Positions 26,667 to 34,858 of a stretch of 64,000 nucleotides of DNA are shown piece by piece. The stretch is from contig NZ_LGYO01000022.1 of NCBI RefSeq assembly GCF_001263355.1, positions 1 to 64,000 on the forward strand, given 5' to 3'. The position numbers were made by a program, and so were the translations under genes. This stretch comes from Acetobacterium bakii. Lineage in GTDB: Bacteria > Bacillota > Clostridia > Eubacteriales > Eubacteriaceae. Every line of letters starts with the position of its first letter. Within the stretch, counting starts at the first letter, position 1. The notes under the pieces are model-generated. The model was not told the DNA's origin, ran no database searches, and saw only the letters and a program-made list of their open reading frames with translations.

Positions 26667-27372
26667 AAGTTTTGCGGGGAAATTAGTTTTGCAGGATATC
26701 AGCTTTCAGGAGGAGGTTCACTCGATTGCCGTTATCGGGCCATCGGGAGGTGGAAAATCGACCTTGCTTCGGGTTATTGGTGGTCTTCTCAATCCTGATT
26801 CCGGAGAAATAAAAATTGATGGTATTAAAATCGATTTTAATGAGAAAGCATTACAACTGTATCGCCGCAATATTGGTTTTGTGTTTCAGGCCAAAGGGCT
26901 TTTTGAACACTTAACCGGTATGGAGAATATGATGCTTCCGCTGATCCACAGTTTTGGTATGAATAAATATGATGCCGAAAAAGCGGGTGATGATCTTTTG
27001 AAACGGTTTGGACTATCAGATGAAAAAAATAAATACCCCTACCAGTTGTCAGGGGGGCAACAGCAGAGAATTGCTATCGCCAGAGCCATTGCGGTAAAAC
27101 CAAAGTTGCTGCTGCTGGATGAACCAACCTCAGCCCTTGACCCGGAGTATACCGCGGAAGTCCTTGATATGTTGGGGGAACTTCAAAATGAAGGTTTAAA
27201 AACAATTATTGTCACCCATGAAATGGGATTTGCCAAGAATGCCTGTGAAAAGGTGATGTTTCTGGTAAACAATCAAATCATTGAAAGCGGTAAAAGTAAT
27301 GAAATATTCAATGCTCCTAAATCACCGGAATTAATGGCTTTTTTGAACAAGATTCTGGAATGGAAGGTCTAA
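26638..27372 (+). CDS. Polar amino acid ABC transporter, ATP-binding protein
   Basis: This 244-residue ATPase has Walker A GPSGGGKST, Q-loop FVFQAKGLF, signature LSGGQQQRIAIARA, Walker B LLLLDEP and switch His in VTHEMGFA. It is close to GlnQ/HisP. It starts inside the permease gene and ends the operon. One such ATPase would act as a homodimer with the single permease. Confidence 0.95.
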   Translation: MNIELINICKSFAGKLVLQDISFQEEVHSIAVIGPSGGGKSTLLRVIGGLLNPDSGEIKIDGIKIDFNEKALQLYRRNIGFVFQAKGLFEHLTGMENMMLPLIHSFGMNKYDAEKAGDDLLKRFGLSDEKNKYPYQLSGGQQQRIAIARAIAVKPKLLLLDEPTSALDPEYTAEVLDMLGELQNEGLKTIIVTHEMGFAKNACEKVMFLVNNQIIESGKSNEIFNAPKSPELMAFLNKILEWKV

Positions 27373-27437
27373 TCAATCAGAGTGAAATGAATTGGAAGAG
27401 CATGATTTAACCAAATTTTGAAAGGTGATGAGCTTAT

Positions 27438-28130
27438 ATGGGAAGCGATATAACGAAAGCGAGAATTAGAATACTTAAGAATGGACCATACATCGTTTCG
27501 GGAAATGTTCCTTTGTCAGAAAAAATAATAGTTTCCAAGGGAAAGGGGTATGAATATAAAGACGGACGGGAGCTTCCCCAGTATGAGAAATATGCATTGT
27601 GCCGTTGCGGAAAGTCTAAAAACCCACCCTTCTGTGATGCCTATCACGTTAAGGCAGGTTTTGAGGGAACTGAAACTGCATCCAAAGCGAAGTATGAAGA
27701 TCGGGCTGAATTACTTGAAGGTCCGGAGCTTGACCTTTGGGACGACCATCGATGTGCGTTTGCGCGTTTTTGTCACACCCAGGAAGGGAATACCTGGGAT
27801 TTGATAAAAACATCGGATCAGCCAAAACACCGGGATGCCGCGATTAAGGGCGCCAGTGAATGCCCAGCCGGCAGATTGGTGGCTGTGGATAAAATGGGAA
27901 CAGCCATCGAACCTGACTATGAGCCTGCCATTGAGATTCTTCAGGACCCTGAAAGAAAAGTAAGCTGCGGGATTTTTGTTAAGGGTTATATTCCCATCGA
28001 GTCATCGGAGGGGGAAATCTACGAGACCAGAAACAGAGTTGTTCTGTGTCGTTGTGGTGAGTCAAAGAATACTCCTTTTTGTGATGCCTCACATGTATCA
28101 GTAAGTTTTTCAGATAAAGATAATATTTAG
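27438..28130 (+). CDS. Double CDGSH iron-sulfur protein with divergent 4Fe-4S domain
   Basis: The 230 residues hold two CDGSH-type cluster motifs: CRCGKSKNPPFCDAYH (~57-72) and CRCGESKNTPFCDASH near the C-terminus. Both have the C-x-C...C-x3-H ligand set of 2Fe-2S CDGSH domains. Between them is a Fer4_19-like segment (CAFARFCHTQ...ECPAGRL). This layout is found in a bacterial family of unknown redox role. It stands 16 bases before the dioxygenase-like gene and is probably co-transcribed. Confidence 0.88.
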   Translation: MGSDITKARIRILKNGPYIVSGNVPLSEKIIVSKGKGYEYKDGRELPQYEKYALCRCGKSKNPPFCDAYHVKAGFEGTETASKAKYEDRAELLEGPELDLWDDHRCAFARFCHTQEGNTWDLIKTSDQPKHRDAAIKGASECPAGRLVAVDKMGTAIEPDYEPAIEILQDPERKVSCGIFVKGYIPIESSEGEIYETRNRVVLCRCGESKNTPFCDASHVSVSFSDKDNI

Positions 28131-28145
28131 AAAATGGAGCAGAAT

Positions 28146-28925
28146 ATGACAAACACAAATGAACGAATGCCGGTATTATTTGTTGGTCATGGATCCCCGA
28201 TGAATGCAATTGAAAACAATGAATATACCAAGGGATGGGAAATGATTGCCCGTGAAATTCCAAGGCCAAGAGCAATTCTTTCAATTTCGGCCCATTGGTA
28301 CACCAATGGCAGTAAGATAACCGATGCCGCCAATCCCAAAATGATTTATGATATGTACGGATTCCCCGACGAATTATATCAGGTGGTCTATAAAGCAGTG
28401 GGTGCCCCTGAACTGGCGCAGCTCACAAAGACGCTCATAGAGAAAGAGGTTCAAATCGATAACACCTGGGGCTGTGATCATGGAACCTGGTCGGTGCTTT
28501 CTAAAATGTATCCAGAGGGTGATATACCAACGTTTCAGCTCAGCATCGACGCCGATGCAAAGCCGGAAAGCCATTTTAAAATCGGTCAGCAAATCAGCAG
28601 CCTCCGGGAAAAGGGGGTGCTCATATTTGGCAGCGGCAATATTGTTCATAACCTTGCTAGAATTAACTGGAATATGAAGGGGGGATATCCATGGGCAGTT
28701 GATTTTGACGGCTATATCCGGGATAAAATATTAAGAAATCAGTTTGAGGATGTGGTTAATTATAAAATGGCCGGAGAATCTTCAAAATCCGCCTTTAATA
28801 CCCCCGATCATTTCTGTCCCTTGCTTTATGTATTGGGGGCGGTGAAGGAAGACGATCAGGTTTCGATTTTCAATGAAGCCTGTATGTTGGGCGCCATGTC
28901 CATGACCAGTTATCTGTTTGAATAG
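28146..28925 (+). CDS. Extradiol aromatic ring-opening dioxygenase, YgiD/DODA type
   Basis: This 259-residue LigB-superfamily protein has VLFVGHGSPMNAI, SISAHWYT, the WGCDHGTWSVL segment and FGSGNIVHNL. The conserved His residues for Fe(II) or Zn are present. The family includes 4,5-DOPA extradiol dioxygenase. In an anaerobe an O2-dependent role is doubtful, so oxygen scavenging or another substrate is possible. ATG 28146 fits a GGAG six bases upstream better than ATG 28134. Confidence 0.87.
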   Translation: MTNTNERMPVLFVGHGSPMNAIENNEYTKGWEMIAREIPRPRAILSISAHWYTNGSKITDAANPKMIYDMYGFPDELYQVVYKAVGAPELAQLTKTLIEKEVQIDNTWGCDHGTWSVLSKMYPEGDIPTFQLSIDADAKPESHFKIGQQISSLREKGVLIFGSGNIVHNLARINWNMKGGYPWAVDFDGYIRDKILRNQFEDVVNYKMAGESSKSAFNTPDHFCPLLYVLGAVKEDDQVSIFNEACMLGAMSMTSYLFE

Positions 28926-28960
28926 ATTATTTAAATTAGCAAGTTTCAAAAGTGTGGCGA

Positions 28961-29157
28961 GCTTTACAATCAGTTTCGCACGAAACAACCAGAAGAAATC
29001 GCTACGCGAATTTCTTCGAGGTCGCGGGCAGTCGCCAACTACAAGCAAGCTTGTGATTGGCTCGTTGCCTTCGCGAATTTTTACACTGCACGGCGGACAG
29101 TCTAAGGACTGTTCGCCTGCACGTTACAAAATTGTTTGTGGAAACTACTCGTAAAGC
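28961..29157. repeat. Four-hairpin structured intergenic element
   Basis: Within about 200 bases there are four successive hairpins inside a 7-bp outer pair, GCTTTAC (28961-28967) with GTAAAGC (29151-29157). They are GTTTCG-CA-CGAAAC (28973-28986), GAAGAAA..TTTCTTC (28992-29017), a long imperfect stem from TCGCG (29022) to CGCGA (29076), and TGCACGGCGGACAGTC with GACTGTTCGCCTGCA (29087-29121). The region is richer in G+C than its surroundings. It has no supported gene. It could be a folded RNA or a non-autonomous mobile element. Confidence 0.6.
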
Positions 29158-29212
29158 AACAATTGTTCGATGTTTATGAGTTTTGCTATTCAAAATACAA
29201 AGGAGAAACGCT

Positions 29213-29752
29213 ATGAATATTTATGATTTTACAGTCAAGGATACCGACCAGAATGATGTTTCCATGTCCGATTACAAGGGCAAGGTGCTTCTGATTGTGA
29301 ACACGGCCACCGGATGCGGATTTACGCCTCAGTATGAGGGATTGGAAATGTTGTATGAAAAGCATAAGGATCGTGGTTTTGAAATATTGGATTTTCCCTG
29401 TAATCAATTTTTAGGTCAGGCGCCGGGAACGGATGAAGAAATCGTCAGCTTTTGTCAGCTGAATTATGGTGTTGCTTTTAAGACTTTTTCAAAAATAGAA
29501 GTCAATGGCAAAAATGCGGATCCTCTGTATGTGTATCTTAAAGATCAAATATCTGATGATATTCAGGATCCCCAGGCCAATGCCATTAAAAAAGCTTTCA
29601 GAGATTTAACCCATAACATTGGCGGCAATAGTATCAAATGGAACTTCACAAAGTTTCTGGTTGATCAAGAGGGAAAGGTTGTGGCCCGGTTTGCACCGGC
29701 ATTTAAACCTGAAGATATTGAACCCTATATTGAAAAACTGCTTAATTCATAG
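29213..29752 (+). CDS. Glutathione peroxidase family thiol peroxidase
   Basis: This 179-residue protein has the active site [16 protein letters not shown], where Cys (not selenocysteine) is the peroxidatic residue. It also has [14 protein letters not shown] with the resolving Cys region, and the WNFTKFLVD motif that supplies catalytic Trp and Asn. It probably reduces peroxides using thioredoxin rather than glutathione. ATG 29213 with AAGGAG upstream is the start. It is monocistronic, with a terminator after it. Confidence 0.95.
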   Translation: MNIYDFTVKDTDQNDVSMSDYKGKVLLIVNTATGCGFTPQYEGLEMLYEKHKDRGFEILDFPCNQFLGQAPGTDEEIVSFCQLNYGVAFKTFSKIEVNGKNADPLYVYLKDQISDDIQDPQANAIKKAFRDLTHNIGGNSIKWNFTKFLVDQEGKVVARFAPAFKPEDIEPYIEKLLNS

Positions 29753-29785
29753 GCGGATGTTATGCAGCGTGAAATTTTGAGTCAG

Positions 29786-29819
29786 GGCGTAAAATCCAAT
29801 CAGCGATTTTACGCCTTTT
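29786..29819 (+). terminator. Intrinsic terminator after the glutathione peroxidase gene
   Basis: GGCGTAAAATC and GATTTTACGCC form an 11-bp stem with an 8-base loop, followed by TTTT. Confidence 0.85.
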
Positions 29820-29853
29820 ATTTGTTTGACTTATTCATAAGGTGAGGTGAAAA

Positions 29854-31692
29854 ATGGATTTTGATGTTATTGTGATCGGCGCTGGAATATCCGGTTTAAC
29901 CGCCGGCAGCTTACTTGCTAAAAGAGGACTAAAGGTTGGCATCATTGATAAAAGCTATAATCCCGGTGGTTCCTGCGGCATATTTAAACGGGAAAATGTA
30001 ATTTTTGATCAGGGCTCAGCGATGCTGTTCGGATTTGGGGAAAAGGGCTTTAATCCCCATCGGTTTGTTTTTAATTGCCTGGAAGAACCCATTGATGTGA
30101 TCAAACATGAGTTGTTGTATTGCGTTAATTACAAGGGGAAAAGAATTAAATTCTGGCCGGATGTGGATCAGTTTGCTGAAGAATTAGGCGGCATTTTTCC
30201 ATCTGAAAAAGATAATATCAAGCGTTTTTATAAAGACCTGAGTAAATTGTACCAGCATGTCATGGTGGAAAAACCGGTTTTTTCGACTCCTGATGAAACC
30301 GATCCCAAGGCGACCATCAAACCGCTTCTGAAACACCCGTTATCCTATGCTAAATTTTTAAGTTTTATGAATAAAAGCACCAAAAGCCTTTTAGAAAAAT
30401 ATTTTACCGACCCGGAAATCTTCAAATTTTTTGACAAGTTGACCTCAACCTATTGTTACACAACCGTAGCAGAAACCCCGGCCATATTGGCGGCGGTGAT
30501 GTTTGTGGATAACCACTTTGGGGGCAGCTTTTACCCAGCCGGTTCAACTGTCTTTTTACCGGGCAAGCTGGAAAAGGTTATTGAAGAAAATAATGGCCGA
30601 ATGTTAATGAAACAGGAAGTTGTCAGGATTATTTTTGAAAACAACAAGCCTACCGGCGTGGAACTAAAAAGTGGTGAGAAATATTATGCCAGAAACATTA
30701 TTTATTCTGGAACCGTCTGGAATCTCTATGGTAAGTTAATTGAAAAAGATTATCTGAACCCGGAAAAAATTGAGTGGGCCATGAAGCAGGTACCAACTTA
30801 TCCCAGCGTTGTTTTGTATGCCTATGTGGATGCCCAGGTCATCCCCGAGGATACCCAACCCATTGAGATGCTGGTTGGGAATCCCGATAAATTGGATGAA
30901 AGCGAAGTAACGGTTTATATCCCGAGCATTGATGACCACAGTCTTTGCGGTGCTGACGGACATGTGATTATGGCCATCGGTCCATCCTTTGAAAGCTGGG
31001 CTACTGAAAACGAATTGGCATACCAACAAAAAAAAGAAATAGAGAAAATCAGACTTCTGGGGGTGCTTGAAAAAAGGTTCCCCGGATTTGAAAATGGGCT
31101 AAGATATGCTGAGGTCGCAAGTCCGAAAACCATTGAACGGTATACCAACAAAAATGATGGAGCCGTGGCCGGGCCCAAACAAATGCTGGGCCAGCATATG
31201 TTCAACCGCATGCTGACAAAAACCCTATGGGATTCTCTGTACTGTTGCGGGGAATCAACGGCCATGGGCACCGGGACCCCAACGGTTACGATTTCAGGTT
31301 TGAGTGCGGCTAATGCAATCCTAAAAAAGCTGGGACTTGAAGAATTTACGTATCGGGAAAATATGAAAAATTATGTAACAATTGTCAATAAGCCCTTTGA
31401 ATTGGAAAACCAATACGTCGGCTATCTTGAAGAGGAACGCACCATAATGAATGAAGCGTCCCGATGTCAGTACTGTGAATATCCAAAGTGCATGGAAAAG
31501 ACAAAGCTGGATATCAGAGGGATTATGCGACGAGTAACCGTGGGTAATTTCGTAGGCGCCCGGAAACGCGCTGAGGGTTATTTCGAAGCAGATCAGGCAC
31601 AGGAGCTTGAGAATTGTCAAAGCACCTGTATTCAAAAGGAAAAAACAGGAAGTCCTGTTGAGTTAATAAGTATTCTTAAATATCTGAAATGA
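29854..31692 (+). CDS. FAD-dependent oxidoreductase, phytoene desaturase-like, with C-terminal Cys-rich domain
   Basis: This 612-residue protein is of the CrtI/retinol saturase superfamily. It has the FAD-binding Rossmann motif VIGAGISGLTAGSLLAKRG at residues ~6-24, GGSCGIF, and the C-terminal FAD motif GESTAMGTGTPTVTISG. After the flavoprotein comes an extra ~80-residue segment with CQYCEYPKC and CQSTC, like the 4Fe-4S module of glutamate synthase small subunit (EASRCxxCxxPxC then GNF..A). The fusion suggests electron transfer from an iron-sulfur centre to FAD. Natural substrate unknown. RBS AAGGTGAGGTG lies upstream. Confidence 0.83.
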   Translation: MDFDVIVIGAGISGLTAGSLLAKRGLKVGIIDKSYNPGGSCGIFKRENVIFDQGSAMLFGFGEKGFNPHRFVFNCLEEPIDVIKHELLYCVNYKGKRIKFWPDVDQFAEELGGIFPSEKDNIKRFYKDLSKLYQHVMVEKPVFSTPDETDPKATIKPLLKHPLSYAKFLSFMNKSTKSLLEKYFTDPEIFKFFDKLTSTYCYTTVAETPAILAAVMFVDNHFGGSFYPAGSTVFLPGKLEKVIEENNGRMLMKQEVVRIIFENNKPTGVELKSGEKYYARNIIYSGTVWNLYGKLIEKDYLNPEKIEWAMKQVPTYPSVVLYAYVDAQVIPEDTQPIEMLVGNPDKLDESEVTVYIPSIDDHSLCGADGHVIMAIGPSFESWATENELAYQQKKEIEKIRLLGVLEKRFPGFENGLRYAEVASPKTIERYTNKNDGAVAGPKQMLGQHMFNRMLTKTLWDSLYCCGESTAMGTGTPTVTISGLSAANAILKKLGLEEFTYRENMKNYVTIVNKPFELENQYVGYLEEERTIMNEASRCQYCEYPKCMEKTKLDIRGIMRRVTVGNFVGARKRAEGYFEADQAQELENCQSTCIQKEKTGSPVELISILKYLK

Positions 31693-31740
31693 TTCAGCCA
31701 ATAAGGACTGGAGATACCTTATGGGAAGTTGTTAAAACCC

Positions 31741-31840
31741 GTCCCGGGGACAATGGTAAATCGTTGTCTGCTGCATGATCGTACAAGCTACGCTTGTTCG
31801 CCATGATGCAGACAACTGATGTTACGATTGTCCCCGGGAC
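31741..31840. repeat. Long-hairpin palindromic repeat, copy A
   Basis: This 100-base imperfect palindrome begins GTCCCGGGGACAAT and ends ATTGTCCCCGGGAC, with an inner arm GTTGTCTGC/GCAGACAAC and apex ACAAGC/GCTTGT. It is intergenic between an FAD protein gene and a signalling gene. A second copy (37016-37116) has the same architecture and the flank CACTTTTGT or TTACTTTTGT. Confidence 0.85.
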
Positions 31841-32013
31841 TCACTTTTGTCTTCAGTCAGACGTACATTAAATTTAGTAATAATAGTTATTAAGGAGTAA
31901 ATTAATAATCGCCAATCTTAATTTGTTCATTGAAGTTATTTTGGAAATGTGATAATATTTAGCTGGTATGTAAAACTGAATATGACTACAATATTAACAA
32001 AGAAGGAAGTCAG

Positions 32014-34836
32014 ATGAATACTCCAAACATGTTATTAAATTTTATTGTGTATGTTATTCCAATAATAACTGCTATTTATATCACAGTGGGGGTTTTATTA
32101 TATAAGTATAAGGGTGAGAACAGGGTAAATTATTTCTCGTTGCTTATGTTTGCGGCTGCCGTCTATTCCTTTGGTTATTTTTTGGAACTGCATTGGGTAT
32201 CACTTGATACGCTGTTGATTGTTCGTAATCTTGAGTTTCTGGGCTCGGTTTTTATCCCGACCTTTGGGATCTTATTTATTGCGCAATTAACAGGTACAAA
32301 AGTGGCTAAAAAAACTGAGATGGCTTTATTTGGTATTTCGCTGATTTTATGGCTGATTCTTATCACCAACCCATGGCATCATTTAATCTATCAGAGTATC
32401 AATCTGAATATTGTTAAAGGCTTTACTTTAGTGACCACGGTAAAAGGACCGGCTTATTACTCTATGATGACGTACTATGCGGCTTTTCTAATGTTCGCGA
32501 GTATTGTTCTCCTAAAGGCATACAAGAAAGCAACGAGAAAAAAACAGAAGAATAGTTTTCTGTTTTTATTGATCATATTTCAGCTGACTTGGCCAATCAT
32601 GTTATTGATTTTATTGGGATATGCCGACTATATTGATTTTACCCCGGGAACAATCATGATTATCTGTATTTTAATCGGTATTAATGAAATTAAAAATGAT
32701 CTATTTGAACTGGAAATAAAGCGATGGAAAAATATGTTTTGCGAAATTGGCGAACCCGCATTTTTAGTTGATAAAAGCGGTGATGTGATTTGTTCCAATG
32801 AAAATGCCAAAGATTTTTTAAATGTAGCGAAAACACACACCAGGGATAGCATCAAAAATCTGGATGATGCCCATATGAACAGAAAACTGGTTGCTTTTAC
32901 CATCAATGATCAGGAACGATGGTTTGAAGTTGAAAAAAATGATTTTGGCCAAAAAAAAAGATTGGTGAATTATCTGCTTATTGATCGGACTGCTCGCAAT
33001 CAGGCTGAGCTGGAATTGAAAGAAAGCGAAGAAAAATATCGGCTTCTGGTAACGCAAATGGAGCAGGGGTTGGCTGTTCATGAAATCATCCTTGATGAAC
33101 AGGGAAATCCTATGGATTACCGTTTTCTGGATGTTAATGAGAGCTTTGAAGAAATAACTGGATTAAAACGGGAAAATATTCTGGGGAAAACTGTGCTTGA
33201 AGCATTGCCGGGAACCGAAAACTATTGGATTGAAAGATATGGGCAGGTGGCGCTGACCGGTGAGGCCCTGCATTATGAAAATTATTCAAAAGAGCTGAAA
33301 AAATATTTTGAAGTCATCGTTTATGCGCCCCGTAATAAACAATTTGCAGTGATTATCTCGGATATTACAAAGCGTAAAGAGTTGGAAACCGCGCTTTCAA
33401 ACGAGAAAAATATTTTGGAAACAACCTTGAAATCTGTGGGAGACGGTGTTATTTCGACCGATATAATGGGAAAGATCGTCTTTTTGAATATGGTCGGTGA
33501 AGACCTGACTGGTTGGACTCAGGAAGAAGCAAAGGGAAAAGAAATCGACGAAGTATTTAATATTATTAACGAATTCACCGGTAAGAAAAGCGACAATATC
33601 GTTAAAAAAGTGCTTGAAACCGGGAATGTATTGGAATTGGATAAACATACCTTGCTGATTTCAAAAGACGGTACCCAGCGGCCCATTGAAGACAGTGTCG
33701 CACCGATTTTGAAAGAAAACGGTGTGATTGCCGGGGCGGTATTGGTGTTCAGAGATTTCTCGGAGAAAAAGAAAAAGCAGGAAGAAATTTTGTACCTGAA
33801 TTATCATGATTATCTCACCGGGCTTTATAACCGGCGGTACTACGAAGAAGCGTTGAAAAAGCTGGATACAAAAGAAAACCTCCCCTTAACCTTGGTGATG
33901 GGGGACGTCAATGGATTGAAACTGATCAATGATTCCTTTGGTCACACCATGGGCGATGAGCTGCTCCAAAAAGCTGCGAAAACCATCGAAGAGGGATCCC
34001 GCAAAGATGATATTGTGGCCAGGCTGGGAGGCGACGAATTTATTATTGTATTACCCCGAACTGATATTTTTGAAGCCGAGGAAATCGTCAAGCAAATCCG
34101 GCAGCTCACCTCCAAAGAAAAAATTGGGGCTTTTGATGTTTCAATTTCTTTTGGCTATGAAACCAAGGAGTTCGAGGAAGAGGACATCCAGGAGATCTTT
34201 AAAAAAGCAGAAGACGATATGTATCGCCATAAATTATATGAAAGTTCGAGTACAAGAAGTAAGTCCATCGAACTCATTATGAATAATCTTTACGAACGAA
34301 GCCATCAAGAGATGCGGCATTCAAAAAGTGTGGCTAAAATGTGTGAAGCAATGGGTACAAAGCTCCATTTTAACAAGGCAGCAGTGGATGAAATTAAAAT
34401 GGCTGGACTGATGCATGATATTGGAAAAATGGGCATTGACGAAAAATTACTTAACCGGTCAGCACCATCAGCAGAAGATGAATACAAAGTAATCCGAAAA
34501 CATCCTGAAATAGGTTATCGGATCTTAAGTGCATCGAATGAGTTTTCTGAAATGGCTAAATACGTTCTGGAACATCATGAGCGCTGGGATGGTAAAGGCT
34601 ACCCCAAGGGTCTTAAAGACCAGGAAATTTCTCTTCAGGCACGGATCATCGCGGTTGCGGATGCATTTGATTCAATGACCAATAAAAAATGTTCCCAAAA
34701 GTCGTTCAGCCGGGCAGAGGCCATCGATGAAATTAAAAAAAATATGGGAACTCAATTTGATCCAGACATTGCAAAGTTGTTCCTTGAAAAATGCCTGCCA
34801 GAAATGGACACATCATTGGAATCTATCATGAAATAA
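32014..34836 (+). CDS. 7TM-PAS-PAS-GGDEF-HD-GYP c-di-GMP signalling protein
   Basis: The 940 residues show an N-terminal seven-helix membrane sensor of the histidine-kinase 7TM type (~10-225), a degenerate PAS-like segment (~240-325), two PAS domains (~340-455 and ~470-590), a GGDEF domain with intact GGDEF (672-676) and a complete RxxD product-inhibition site (RKDD, 663-666), and an HD-GYP domain with HD at 801-802 and GYP at 862-864. It is closely related to the protein encoded at 50822-52728 in the last PAS, GGDEF and HD-GYP parts. Both synthesis and breakdown of c-di-GMP look possible. The gene is probably monocistronic. Confidence 0.88.
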   Translation: MNTPNMLLNFIVYVIPIITAIYITVGVLLYKYKGENRVNYFSLLMFAAAVYSFGYFLELHWVSLDTLLIVRNLEFLGSVFIPTFGILFIAQLTGTKVAKKTEMALFGISLILWLILITNPWHHLIYQSINLNIVKGFTLVTTVKGPAYYSMMTYYAAFLMFASIVLLKAYKKATRKKQKNSFLFLLIIFQLTWPIMLLILLGYADYIDFTPGTIMIICILIGINEIKNDLFELEIKRWKNMFCEIGEPAFLVDKSGDVICSNENAKDFLNVAKTHTRDSIKNLDDAHMNRKLVAFTINDQERWFEVEKNDFGQKKRLVNYLLIDRTARNQAELELKESEEKYRLLVTQMEQGLAVHEIILDEQGNPMDYRFLDVNESFEEITGLKRENILGKTVLEALPGTENYWIERYGQVALTGEALHYENYSKELKKYFEVIVYAPRNKQFAVIISDITKRKELETALSNEKNILETTLKSVGDGVISTDIMGKIVFLNMVGEDLTGWTQEEAKGKEIDEVFNIINEFTGKKSDNIVKKVLETGNVLELDKHTLLISKDGTQRPIEDSVAPILKENGVIAGAVLVFRDFSEKKKKQEEILYLNYHDYLTGLYNRRYYEEALKKLDTKENLPLTLVMGDVNGLKLINDSFGHTMGDELLQKAAKTIEEGSRKDDIVARLGGDEFIIVLPRTDIFEAEEIVKQIRQLTSKEKIGAFDVSISFGYETKEFEEEDIQEIFKKAEDDMYRHKLYESSSTRSKSIELIMNNLYERSHQEMRHSKSVAKMCEAMGTKLHFNKAAVDEIKMAGLMHDIGKMGIDEKLLNRSAPSAEDEYKVIRKHPEIGYRILSASNEFSEMAKYVLEHHERWDGKGYPKGLKDQEISLQARIIAVADAFDSMTNKKCSQKSFSRAEAIDEIKKNMGTQFDPDIAKLFLEKCLPEMDTSLESIMK

Positions 34837-34858
34837 GTTTGTCGGACTGCTTATTTCA
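34829..34858. terminator. Hairpin shared by two convergent gene ends
   Basis: TGAAATAAG (34829-34837) pairs with CTTATTTCA (34850-34858). Each arm holds one of the two facing stop codons. A T-run (34865-34870) lies a few bases downstream on the plus strand. Confidence 0.5.

Noticed and set aside
28961-29157. CRISPR array or integron attC site
   Set aside because: There are no repeated units of equal length with spacers, and the hairpins differ from one another.
28918-29193. Open frames on both strands across the four-hairpin element
   Set aside because: They arise from the inverted repeats, have no ribosome site and match no protein; the arms give mirrored frames on both strands.
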